Assembly (NCBI GenBank): GCA_963931865.1
Contig: OZ007509.1
Location: forward strand, 12,513,671-12,577,670
Length of the DNA: 64,000 nucleotides
Reading direction: 5' to 3'
DNA from: Axinella damicornis
Lineage: Eukaryota; Porifera; Demospongiae; Axinellida; Axinellidae
The notes beneath the pieces were generated by a model. The model did not search any database, was not told where the DNA came from, and was given only the letters and a program-made list of their open reading frames with translations. The position numbers were made by a program, and so were the translations under genes. Positions 45,401-48,231 of the stretch are shown here, one piece after another (position 1 is the stretch's first letter; each line of letters begins with the position of its first letter).

Positions 45401-45890
45401 ACGTTGACGGTAGTTCGCAAACAATTTTTATTTTGCAATGTTTCGATCACCGACTTGTGATCTTCATGCAAATTTTATTTTGCACCATTTCAATCACCGT
45501 CTTATGATCTTCATGCCTGAAGAAGACGGTGATTGTAACGTTGCAAATTAAAATTTGTTTGCGAACTACTGTCAACGTCCAAGAACCAAATATTGCAGTC
45601 TATGGTAGCTAACATGACGCTAAAGGAGTCTGTGCAATTCTGTTGGTAGCTATGCGATGGTACTGGATTGCTGGAAGCAAGAACCCAAGAGGAGACCCAA
45701 CTTCAGCAAGCTGGTTGACACCATCTCCCTAACCCTGGAGGCAGCTGCAGGCTACATGCATTTCTCCCTGTCTATCAAAGATGAGCGTCCACTTGCTGCT
45801 GAAATGGAGGTCAAGACCAGGGAAGGTGGTTCTAGTGTACAGTTACCAAGTGAGAAGGAGGAGGGTGGGCAACGGGAAACAGTTGTATAG
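9478..45890 (+). CDS. Receptor tyrosine kinase: LRR + Calx-beta ectodomain (25 exons)
   Basis: Predicted single-pass receptor of 1092 residues. Exons: 9478-9490, 10619-10844, ten 72-nt LRR exons (first bases 11553, 12374, 14263, 14856, 16936, 20616, 21384, 32627, 33905, 34842), 37458-37618, 39699-39851, 40171-40401, 40512-40670, 41594-41800, 42240-42548, 43395-43526, 44104-44187, 44251-44468, 44550-44662, 44932-45100, 45167-45309, 45650-45890. Every junction is GT-AG with matching phase and the total (3279 nt) is divisible by three. Order by residue: signal sequence ~25-44, LRR N-cap ~45-79, LRRs ~80-319, C-cap to ~373, Calx-beta ~374-501 and ~502-623, stalk and membrane helix ~675-698, kinase ~765-1040, short tail. 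The kinase has [18 protein letters not shown] and DFG, so it should be active. The ligand is unknown. Junctions are inferred from sequence, not transcripts; extra exons could exist in the long introns. Confidence 0.85.
9546..9607. mobile_element. Mini-foldback, GCTAGACCCTCCCTCTCC-type
   Basis: GCTAGACCCTCCCTCTCCCC is followed after about 16 bases by its inverted partner ending in GGGAGGGTATAGC. A second member of the same family lies at 10481-10547 in the same intron. Confidence 0.6.
10481..10583. mobile_element. Second mini-foldback plus adjacent hairpin
   Basis: GCTAGACCCTCCTCTCCCCC and its inverted partner AGAGGGAGGGTCTAGC span 10481-10547. An AGCTAGACTATGAA/TTCATAGTCTAGCT hairpin follows directly. 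It ends about 35 bases before the receptor exon 2 acceptor. Confidence 0.6.
10619..10844 (+). CDS. Receptor exon 2: signal sequence and LRR N-terminal cap
   Basis: It encodes a hydrophobic run ([15 protein letters not shown]) followed by TSTAQ-S, a plausible signal-peptidase site, then a CPPECSC...C cluster typical of an LRR N-cap (LRRNT), and a first [12 protein letters not shown]-like edge. It ends in GC before GTAAGG (phase 2). The long polar stretch before the hydrophobic core is unusual, which favours initiation at the internal Met (10630). Confidence 0.85.
10875..11498. mobile_element. MULE-like element carrying a RecQ-like gene fragment
   Basis: Long terminal inverted repeats of about 60 bp begin TAGCCTCGTACCCAGGCC and continue through GGGGGGAAGGCCTGGTA into an ACGCATG block. 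The element is flanked by an exact 10-bp direct repeat, CACAACTGTC, at 10865-10874 and 11499-11508. A 9-11-bp target duplication with long TIRs is typical of Mutator-like elements. It encodes no transposase, only the helicase-like fragment, so it is non-autonomous and resembles a plant Pack-MULE. It lies in receptor intron 2. Confidence 0.8.
11110..11367 (-). pseudogene. RecQ-helicase-like N-terminal fragment (captured)
   Basis: An 85-codon open frame ends with [20 protein letters not shown]. This matches the Walker A region (motif I) of RecQ-family DEAD/H helicases, preceded by a segment like the Q-motif region. No downstream motifs (DEAH, helicase C) follow; the frame stops soon after. It lies wholly between the inverted termini of the surrounding element, so I read it as a captured exon piece and not a functional helicase. 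Confidence 0.65.
11553..11624 (+). CDS. Receptor LRR exon 1 (divergent)
   Basis: 72 nt, phase 2-2, acceptor TTTACAG, donor GTAAGA. It encodes a canonical LRR starting [10 protein letters not shown]. It differs strongly from the other nine LRR exons and lacks their flanking intron homology, so it is probably the ancestral N-terminal repeat. Confidence 0.9.
11935..12050. repeat. Minisatellite, ~26-30-bp GAATGTAGGTTCAAAATTTG units
   Basis: About four imperfect tandem units of the form (GAATTC)(G/A)GAATGTAGGTTC(A/G)AA(A)TTT, within the receptor intron between the first two LRR exons. Confidence 0.7.
12374..12445 (+). CDS. Receptor LRR exon 2
   Basis: 72 nt, phase 2-2, CTCCAG acceptor, GTAAGT donor. 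It encodes [13 protein letters not shown] then the shared LLSATTQL segment. First of the nine near-identical modular exons. The 90 bases before it (CTGATAATG...TTCTCCAG) are shared with the later modules. Confidence 0.92.
12461..13006. mobile_element. MITE, TATAGCGGGAAATTT-type, copy 2
   Basis: The left end is TATAGCGGGAAATTTGGCGG and the right end TTTTCCCGCTATA. It is inserted about 15 bases after the LRR exon 2 donor, splitting the module: the intron sequence shared with other modules (GAAGCTGTGTCTGATTC) resumes right after it. Same family as 309-829. Confidence 0.65.
13010..14215. repeat. Intron portion of the duplicated LRR-exon module
   Basis: Blocks such as GAAGCTGTGTCTGATTC, CCAAGGAGAGCACA, GGACAGTGTT.ACTGTTGAA, AAATCACC(A/T)GCGAATAATG and TTACATGGGGGGATAT recur after LRR exons 2, 3, 5, 7, 8 and 10. 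The section before the next exon contains the dispersed repeat ending GTGCCTAATAACGAGCGACT. One complete exon-to-exon module here is about 1.9 kb. Confidence 0.8.
13200..13420. repeat. Diverged fragment of hAT-type MITE interior
   Basis: It shares GGCAGTGCATAGA, a CGTAGCGCTGATC block and a CGTGAAGCGTGGAAAA block with the interiors of the elements at 19899, 36798 and 42614, but clear ends are not visible. Confidence 0.5.
14263..14334 (+). CDS. Receptor LRR exon 3
   Basis: 72 nt, phase 2-2, GTCCAG acceptor; the donor is GTAATA, a weaker match than GTAAGT elsewhere. It encodes [13 protein letters not shown] and the shared tail ending TQLRQ. Confidence 0.9.
14856..14927 (+). CDS. Receptor LRR exon 4
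   Basis: 72 nt, phase 2-2, encoding [13 protein letters not shown] with tail TTTQLEI. An upstream acceptor (ATACAG at about 14811-14816) would extend the exon by 39 nt in frame, adding [13 protein letters not shown]. In the other modules the equivalent distance is mostly not a multiple of three. Confidence 0.9.
15400..15660 (+). repeat. GC-rich minisatellite, CTGCTGCTCCCCGATTGCGT-type
   Basis: About eight imperfect units of roughly 25-35 bp mixing GCTGCTGCTC, CCCGATTGCGTCCGCTT and GCCGCTTGCGTCCGC. A shorter related block lies at 25690-25830. Open frames in all phases come from the repeat and are not a protein. Confidence 0.75.
15870..16357 (+). mobile_element. 5'-truncated LINE, C-terminal end and poly(A) tail
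   Basis: After a TTGG junction the plus strand encodes [19 protein letters not shown] and [13 protein letters not shown] then a stop at about 16018, the classic C-terminal tail of a non-LTR reverse-transcriptase polyprotein. A roughly 320-bp pyrimidine-rich 3' UTR and an uninterrupted A-run at about 16338-16356 follow. The 5' boundary is uncertain. It lies in the receptor intron between LRR exons 4 and 5. Confidence 0.7.
16936..17007 (+). CDS. Receptor LRR exon 5
   Basis: 72 nt, phase 2-2, GTCCAG acceptor, GTAAGT donor. It encodes [13 protein letters not shown] with tail SAATQLRE. Its exposed-strand residues differ most from the other copies. Confidence 0.9.
17896..17950. repeat. (GACAGACT)n microsatellite
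   Basis: Five to six perfect copies of GACAGACT, next to a GCGCATGCGCGCGCGGGGTAA terminus-like palindrome. Confidence 0.85.
18066..18870 (+). repeat. Segmental duplicate of 33976-34470 without its LRR exon
   Basis: Matching blocks in the same order: a GTGCGACACGTC-like start, CATGTTCNCTGGG, GTTCCT(C/T)ACCAACAACAG, GGCCCAGATGTCAGC, CTTGTAGACATGGTACTCTC and finally GAACTCTGCCATCTTCTTAC. In the copy at 33976 these follow LRR exon 9; here no exon precedes them, so this module is exon-less. Confidence 0.65.
19400..19898 (-). pseudogene. Decayed pogo/psq-type transposase C-terminus
   Basis: On the minus strand an 80-residue Lys/Glu-rich coiled segment ([19 protein letters not shown]) is followed, after frame changes, by a cysteine cluster ([12 protein letters not shown], then CEMC). 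That is the same order, charged helix then zinc finger, as the intact transposase at 54586-56601. Frameshifts and the hAT-type insertion directly at its upstream edge indicate a relic. Similarity is by layout and composition, not measured identity. Confidence 0.35.
19899..20313. mobile_element. hAT-type MITE with 5-bp target duplication
   Basis: CAGGGGCGGCGGCAC at the left and its exact inverse at the right are flanked by CGTAG on both sides (19894-19898 and 20314-20318). The interior is related to the elements at 36798 and 42614. Confidence 0.85.
20616..20687 (+). CDS. Receptor LRR exon 6
   Basis: 72 nt, phase 2-2, CTCCAG acceptor, GTAAGT donor. It encodes [13 protein letters not shown] with tail NTTTQLRE; the NTT is a potential N-glycosylation site. 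Confidence 0.9.
21384..21455 (+). CDS. Receptor LRR exon 7
   Basis: 72 nt, phase 2-2. It encodes [13 protein letters not shown] with tail SATTQLRE, which equals the consensus of the nine copies. The following intron is about 11.2 kb and holds two large TTAA-type insertions. Confidence 0.92.
22797..25294 (-). CDS. TTF-finger hAT-family transposase-like protein (two exons)
   Basis: Exon 1 is 25294-24986 (103 codons, phase 0), with donor GTATGT; exon 2 is 24722-22797, after a TTCTGTTTCAG acceptor. Together they give 744 residues with no internal stop. Exon 1 carries a TTF/BED-like zinc finger: CSICARF followed by H and H in [16 protein letters not shown]. Exon 2 has the RNase-H-like hAT core ([37 protein letters not shown]) and the C-terminal hAT dimerisation segment ([17 protein letters not shown]). 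It resembles the ZNF862-like branch. The acidic C-tail ends in [10 protein letters not shown]. It could be an active transposase or a domesticated gene. It sits antisense inside a receptor intron. Confidence 0.85.
25675..25895. repeat. Copy of the 15.35-15.8 kb repeat block
   Basis: GTGAGTAATCCGGCGCC, CAGCTCTCTGTGCAGAGCT, a shorter run of the CTGCTGCTCC/GCGTCCGC minisatellite and GTCTAGTCCCGCCCCAC appear in the same order as at 15354-15790. The block therefore moves as a unit. Confidence 0.65.
26022..26160. mobile_element. Palindromic mini-element with TTAA ends
   Basis: TTAAACGATGAAACC at the left and its inverse GGTTTCATCGTTTAA at the right. The whole 139 bp folds into a near-complete hairpin with GTCTACGGGATTTAGA and TATAGACACCC stems. 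TTAA lies at both termini, as in the two large neighbouring elements. Confidence 0.75.
26626..26901 (-). pseudogene. Kolobok/Mutator-like transposase fragment
   Basis: A 91-codon open frame with a charged helix ([15 protein letters not shown]) then [20 protein letters not shown] and SYNAISV. The [13 protein letters not shown] segment matches the first catalytic-Asp region (D-G-x-W-x-K-R) of the Mutator-like domain shared by Kolobok-type transposases. The rest of the catalytic core is missing, so this is a remnant, probably of the element that surrounds it. Confidence 0.5.
27777..28257 (-). repeat. Dispersed intron repeat, second half, inverted
   Basis: This continues, in inverse orientation, the repeat interrupted at 21905: AAGTGCGCTTCATTTCGAATT, TTTTTCCAGAAACTCGGCCA and a GTGCCTGTATCTCCACAG block. 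It then runs into unassigned sequence up to the tandem array. Confidence 0.65.
28674..29225 (-). CDS. Unknown ORF of TTAA-array unit 1
   Basis: A minus-strand frame of 183 codons starting [15 protein letters not shown] near the unit's right end. It has a Gln/Pro/Ser-rich C-terminal half and no recognised domain. The same frame is kept in units 2 to 4. A tandem junction adds 19 upstream codons (to 29282) that a lone element would not have. Conservation may simply reflect recent copying; no transposase motif is visible. Confidence 0.35.
   Translation of the reverse strand: MGTAISETKLMDKWAASKRTQVSAILCIKLLPLLENALKLNFKALYETENLDPLQGPTHTLTPSSKHTQSRPKNYGWIYHLLSSLAGYSPKLTATPQNRGLATLGFQKKFHAHQLKPTQAKASFQKVNLPPAKLGMLFHVHLSVTEFWPHIYSLSPAQSSYQTSQTRPNTKMGGACNAERSTL
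29656..30207 (-). CDS. Unknown ORF of TTAA-array unit 2
   Basis: Same 183-codon frame as unit 1 with two or three substitutions near the C-terminus (EGSTL instead of ERSTL). It extends 19 codons across the junction into unit 3. Function unknown. Confidence 0.35.
   Translation of the reverse strand: MGTAISETKLMDKWAASKRTQVSAILCIKLLPLLENALKLNFKALYETENLDPLQGPTHTLTPSSKHTQSRPKNYGWIYHLLSSLAGYSPKLTATPQNRGLATLGFQKKFHAHQLKPTQAKASFQKVNLPPAKLGMLFHVHLSVTEFWPHIYSLSPAQSSYQTSQIRPNTKMGGACNAEGSTL
30639..31190 (-). CDS. Unknown ORF of TTAA-array unit 3
   Basis: Identical in translation to the unit 2 frame as far as read, again extended across the junction into unit 4. Function unknown. Confidence 0.35.
   Translation of the reverse strand: MGTAISETKLMDKWAASKRTQVSAILCIKLLPLLENALKLNFKALYETENLDPLQGPTHTLTPSSKHTQSRPKNYGWIYHLLSSLAGYSPKLTATPQNRGLATLGFQKKFHAHQLKPTQAKASFQKVNLPPAKLGMLFHVHLSVTEFWPHIYSLSPAQSSYQTSQIRPNTKMGGACNAEGSTL
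31621..32172 (-). CDS. Unknown ORF of TTAA-array unit 4
   Basis: 183 codons without the junction-derived extension, because unit 4 ends at a single-copy flank. It differs from units 1-3 at several positions ([13 protein letters not shown] instead of [13 protein letters not shown], and TELW for TEFW) without frame loss. Confidence 0.35.
   Translation of the reverse strand: MGTAISETKLMDKWAASKRTQVSAILCIKLLPLLENALKLNFKALYETENLDPLQGPTHTLTPSSKHTQSRPKNYGWIYHLLSSLAGYSPKLTATPQNRGLATLGFQKKFHAHRLKPTQAKGSLQKVNLPPAKLGMLFHVHLSVTELWPHIYSLSPAQSSYQTSQIRPNTKMGGACNAEGSTL
32627..32698 (+). CDS. Receptor LRR exon 8 (weak donor)
   Basis: 72 nt, phase 2-2, CTCCAG acceptor. It encodes [13 protein letters not shown] with tail SATTLLQE. 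The donor is GTGTGTG, not the GTAAGT found after most copies, so this exon may be skipped or used inefficiently; skipping would keep the frame. Confidence 0.8.
33905..33976 (+). CDS. Receptor LRR exon 9
   Basis: 72 nt, phase 2-2, encoding [13 protein letters not shown] with tail SATAQLQD; donor GTAAGT. Arg replaces the usual Gly after LPE. Confidence 0.9.
34620..34756 (+). pseudogene. LRR module remnant that lost its exon
   Basis: The standard module lead-in (TTGCAGCCAGTACACAATGCC, TTTGTGTACAGG, CTTGTTTGCATGGTCTCTCA, TTCTCCAG) ends at 34752. Only GTGGC of the exon follows before the sequence jumps to TTCCTGTTGCATGTTCTGAT, the lead-in of the next module. This is a deletion between two adjacent modules. 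Confidence 0.7.
34842..34913 (+). CDS. Receptor LRR exon 10
   Basis: 72 nt, phase 2-2, encoding [13 protein letters not shown] with tail [16 protein letters not shown] acceptor as in LRR exon 4, donor GTAAGT. Last modular repeat before the C-cap. Confidence 0.9.
35130..35990. other. Intron, nothing identified
   Basis: Unique-looking sequence in the receptor intron between the last LRR exon and the C-cap exon; no element ends or exons recognised. Confidence 0.45.
35995..36616. mobile_element. MITE with repeated GGGTGGGC..ATTTTCGAG ends
   Basis: The left end holds two copies of (CGAAAA)TAGGCCCACCC; the right end holds two to three inverted copies (GTGGGCGTATTTTCGAG). Sub-terminal repeats of this kind are typical of non-autonomous DNA elements. 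A further direct duplication of TATTATTTTGAACAGTCACA lies at 36625 and 36733. Confidence 0.55.
36312..36411. repeat. 49-bp direct tandem duplication
   Basis: Two near-identical copies of a unit beginning ACATGCAATGCACAGC and containing GTGCACGGTCTCATGTCATG. Confidence 0.75.
36798..37262. mobile_element. hAT-type MITE (465 bp), copy 1
   Basis: Termini CAGGGGCGGATACAGG and CCTGGATCCGCCACTG, flanked by ATGCG on both sides (36793-36797, 37263-37267). A nearly identical copy sits at 42614-43075 in another intron of the same gene. Confidence 0.85.
37458..37618 (+). CDS. Receptor LRR C-terminal cap exon
   Basis: 161 nt, phase 2 in, phase 1 out. It encodes a final [17 protein letters not shown], then a second cysteine pair (ATCATPANL and LFTC), the four-Cys pattern of an LRRCT domain. 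This closes the solenoid at about residue 373. Confidence 0.93.
38548..38913. mobile_element. hAT-type MITE, CAGGGGCGTAGCTAGG ends
   Basis: The left end CAGGGGCGTAGCTAGGA and right end TGCTAGCTACGCCCTAG are inverted partners, flanked by GTAGT (38543-38547 and 38914-38918). It contains an internal CCACGCGCAAAGCGCGTGG hairpin. Confidence 0.8.
39202..39543. mobile_element. MITE with 7-bp GTATGTG target duplication
   Basis: The terminus CAGGAGCCCATAACGAGAAG and its inverse are flanked by GTATGTG at 39195-39201 and 39544-39550. The right part contains three tandem copies of a ~26-bp unit (GTTGGACGCTCCTTCTCGTT). Confidence 0.85.
39699..40401 (+). CDS. Receptor Calx-beta domain 1 (two exons)
   Basis: Exons 39699-39851 and 40171-40401, both phase 1-1. 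The first half gives alternating beta strands with Asn-glycosylation sequons (VNVT, NVTV, FNVTV) and ends in ETRDGTA; the second gives [25 protein letters not shown] and a final ATVNIV. The TA.SGTDY...F..G..S..V.I..D...E..E.F...L order is typical of Calx-beta folds, which in other proteins often bind calcium. Confidence 0.82.
40079..40115 (+). repeat. tRNA-like 5' half (A-box only), possible SINE relic
   Basis: CCTGAGTAGCTCAGTTGGTA matches a tRNA D-arm with A box, but no anticodon stem or GGTTCGA B box follows. It lies in the intron between the two Calx-beta exons and is probably a decayed tRNA-derived SINE head. Confidence 0.4.
40512..41800 (+). CDS. Receptor Calx-beta domain 2 (two exons)
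   Basis: Exons 40512-40670 and 41594-41800, both phase 1-1. It begins [15 protein letters not shown], passes [14 protein letters not shown], and ends with [20 protein letters not shown] and [10 protein letters not shown], a strong Calx-beta signature with the acidic E.DE.F and DDD positions expected to bind calcium. Confidence 0.88.
42057..42075. repeat. Poly-G run
   Basis: Nineteen uninterrupted G residues within the intron before the stalk exon; the length is prone to sequencing error. Confidence 0.8.
42240..42548 (+). CDS. Receptor stalk and transmembrane exon
   Basis: 309 nt, phase 1-1. About 50 residues of Ser/Thr/Pro with four imperfect [16 protein letters not shown] repeats (likely O-glycosylated) precede a single hydrophobic helix ([20 protein letters not shown]) followed by a KRRRR stop-transfer cluster. 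This sets the topology as type I. The DNA repeat (ACAACCAGCCCTACAC) keeps other frames open, producing shadow frames. Confidence 0.92.
42614..43075. mobile_element. hAT-type MITE (462 bp), copy 2
   Basis: Same termini and interior as 36798-37262, with AACAG duplicated on both sides (42609-42613, 43076-43080). It lies 65 bases after the transmembrane exon. The high identity of the two copies implies recent mobility. Confidence 0.85.
43395..43526 (+). CDS. Receptor juxtamembrane exon with start of the glycine loop
   Basis: 132 nt, phase 1-1, TCATTTAG acceptor and a non-consensus GTCAAA donor. It encodes a basic juxtamembrane stretch ending [10 protein letters not shown], supplying the first glycines of the kinase G-x-G-x-x-G loop that continues as EFGVVYR in the next exon. 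A poly-T/LINE insertion begins 17 bases after the donor. Confidence 0.85.
43543..43872 (-). mobile_element. 5'-truncated LINE fragment with poly(A), minus strand
   Basis: A 23-base T run (43544-43566) is the poly(A) tail of a minus-strand LINE. Further out the minus strand encodes [20 protein letters not shown] then [11 protein letters not shown] and a stop, the reverse-transcriptase C-terminal tail. A different sequence from the LINE at 15.9 kb. Confidence 0.7.
44104..45890 (+). CDS. Receptor tyrosine kinase domain and tail (six exons)
   Basis: Exons 44104-44187, 44251-44468, 44550-44662, 44932-45100, 45167-45309 and 45650-45890. Visible elements: GEFGVVYR loop, VAVKTL with the ATP-binding Lys (~795), [16 protein letters not shown] helix C with the Glu partner, HRDLAARN catalytic loop (Asp ~902), KVADFG, an activation loop with paired tyrosines (NAYYRQEK), the tyrosine-kinase-specific [23 protein letters not shown], and [20 protein letters not shown] and PVRWM distinguish it from Ser/Thr kinases. 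No key residue is missing. The tail (about 50 residues) is Glu/Lys-rich and ends RETVV, a possible class I PDZ ligand (T-x-V). Confidence 0.95.
45391..45588. mobile_element. Foldback element in a kinase intron
   Basis: TGGTTCTTGGACGTTGACGG and the following TAGTTCGCAAACAA at the left are inverted at the right (TTGTTTGCGAACTA, GTCAACGTCCAAGAACCA). The interior has two direct copies of a GATCTTCATGC block. It ends about 60 bases before the last exon's acceptor. Confidence 0.75.
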
Positions 45891-45992
45891 CTAACCATTA
45901 TGTCAATAGCCTACATCCGGATGTCCTTTACCTGTACTGCCTAATTTATACCTGGACCGATTGCATTGTCAACAACTCTCTTATTTTATACC

Positions 45993-46101
45993 GCATGGTT
46001 TGTATGACCTACATGGTTTGTATGACCTGCATATGGTTTGTATGACCTGCATGGTTTGTATGACCTGCATGGTTTGTATGACCTGCATGGTTTGTATGAC
46101 C
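45993..46101. repeat. Minisatellite, 18-19-bp CATGGTTTGTATGACCTG units
   Basis: About six tandem units beginning roughly 100 bases after the receptor stop codon, probably within its 3' UTR or just beyond it. Confidence 0.85.
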
Positions 46102-46317
46102 TGAAAGTCACCAGACGGTTATTCCTTAGGTTTCCGGCTGGGCACGAGATTAAGTATGTATAGTCTCGGAACCAGCATGGGCACAGGAAATTAAAGGGGC
46201 TTGGTGCCATGCAGATGCCAGGCCATGCCACCAGCTCCTCTGGTCTACTACATTATACTACGTATAGTACATGAGTCGATCCGTGCTGAGTTTGCACTGT
46301 GGTGGAAGATATAGCAG

Positions 46318-46393
46318 AAGCTTCACTCATCTGGATCTTACCCTCAAAAGGAAAGCGTTTGAAGATATACACAAGGAGCAACAGTCCGGAGCT
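46318..46393 (+). repeat. Duplicate of receptor 5' leader sequence
   Basis: AGCTTCACTC(A/G)TCTGG, a GCGTTTGAAG-like block and ACAAGGAGCAACAGTCCGGAGCT match 9408-9472 just upstream of the receptor start codon. The ATG and donor that follow at 9478 are not conserved here. Confidence 0.65.
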
Positions 46394-46499
46394 ATTTTCA
46401 TAACGGATACACATGCGCATTCATACCTCTGTCTCCTGCTCACTTTTGGGAATGTTTATGTAGCTACATGCGTATTTCACTTGAATATAACGCCCACTG

Positions 46500-46700
46500 T
46501 AGTCTCTTTCCCAGACCCAAACAATCCTAGTCTATTGAGCTAGACCAATTCTCTCACTTTCCGGAAGTTCCCATTCTCTCAGAAGTTCCCAAAGTTCCCA
46601 GTCTAGCTCGATAGAAGCGAAGATCAGGCAAAGATCGCTTGCAGTATCTCATGTGGAGATACTGCAAGCGAGGGTTGTTTGGGTCTGGGAACAAGATTAA
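46500..46700. mobile_element. Foldback with inner perfect hairpin
   Basis: The outer arms TTCCCAGACCCAAACAA and TTGTTTGGGTCTGGGAA enclose a GTCTAGCTC pair and an inner TCGCTTGCAGTATCTC hairpin at about 46635-46672. Confidence 0.7.
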
Positions 46701-48186
46701 CTTCCTGCAGGACCAATAACCACTTCGTAAGTAATATTTATACAGACTGACTTGGGTATATGAACTGAGATACAAGACTTAGCTAATGTCTGGCCACACG
46801 AGACTAGACTTAGCTACATAATTATGTGCAGTTCTATGTATTAAACAAAAATCATCCTATGGTATAGCTATCAGAGTCAGAACATGATTTTCACTGGGTC
46901 TTCATGCACAAACATGTTCGTGTGGGTGGATCTCCATCAGATGATGAAACAGTGATAGGTCTAGCTGTTCTACACCACAGTAGAGACAGGGCTTGTTATT
47001 CAGATGGTAGGCCTTGTGACTCTAGTCTCAAAGAGCAGTGCCAGCATGGACCTAGCTCGTTCCTCTTGGCCCTTTATGCATAAGGTCACATCCAGATCTT
47101 CATCCAACTCAGTTGTAGATTGCCACCAGTTTAGTGACCATCTTGCTGCTCTGGGTGTCTGATTCCAATCCTTGGCCAAATAATTCCTTCGGAAGTTTCT
47201 ATCTAGCTAGCTACTTCAGCAGTCTCTTGCAGAATCCGAGGTGCCAAAGTACTCCTCAGATACCTGCACTCCTGGACAAGTTGGATTCTGCTGATATCCT
47301 CTGCTGTCAGCGTTCTGAAAGTTAAGTGCAACGAAGTAGATGGGCACATTCCAGAATTTCTAATAGGCTTTATTTAGAATATTATTATAGGCTGAAAAAT
47401 AGGATATGACATCATTCATGTCTAAATTTTAACATCTATGGGTGCCGCAGACACAGACATCGGCAAGCTCCCTGGAGGACTACATGTGGGGTCTACTGTA
47501 ATGTCATAGTGCAATAACAGAAATGAGTGCAAGTGTCGTTTGCATGTTCCTGTACGTTTTGACTGTCCTGTAAAGTCTGCATTTAGCTATGCCAAATTAG
47601 CATTGGAATTGAAGAGAGTGAGAATAATGATTTAATAGAATAATGGGTGGTTTCAAAAGAATAATGCGCCCACCTACAGCGAAGCAGCTCCTTGTTCTTT
47701 CGTGCAACTGAAGCGGCGCGCGGGCCTGGGAACGAGGAACATCTGCTTTCTCATTACAATTCTATGTTCCACAGATGGCCATTGTAGAAGTAGTCTACAC
47801 ACAATTCACTGCTAGAGTTGAGGATACGCCTTTCAATTTTTCCTTGGAACTTGGCCAGTGTTGTTAACACGTCTTCGAGAATTCTCACAACCGTATAGTA
47901 GAGAGATGGAACCACACATAGCTAACTATGTTTCAAGTAGCTATGGTCTTTGAATCCTGACATGGGGTTCTGGTTCAGTTAGGTGTGCTTGCTGGATAGC
48001 ACTGTTTTACATCATCTGGGCAAATGCCCCTGCATACAAGCCACATACTGATGCCCCCAGCTCGAGTTCACTTCATCTGTTGCAATAAGGTGTTTTGCTC
48101 CAGAAAATGCTGAGGAACTATTGCCGCCTTTTCTTCCAATGAATAAGGGGCAATCGTTCCTATTATAATTATTATATTAGCTATAG
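46701..48186. other. Non-coding stretch, nothing identified
   Basis: No exon or repeat ends recognised, apart from a GCGGGCCTGGGAACGAGGAAC half-terminus near 47720, related to the TAGCCTCGTTCCCAGG family. Confidence 0.45.
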
Positions 48187-48231
48187 TTACCTCACAAACA
48201 AGGGCGGAGTCGAGCAACTCCTTGTTTCAAC

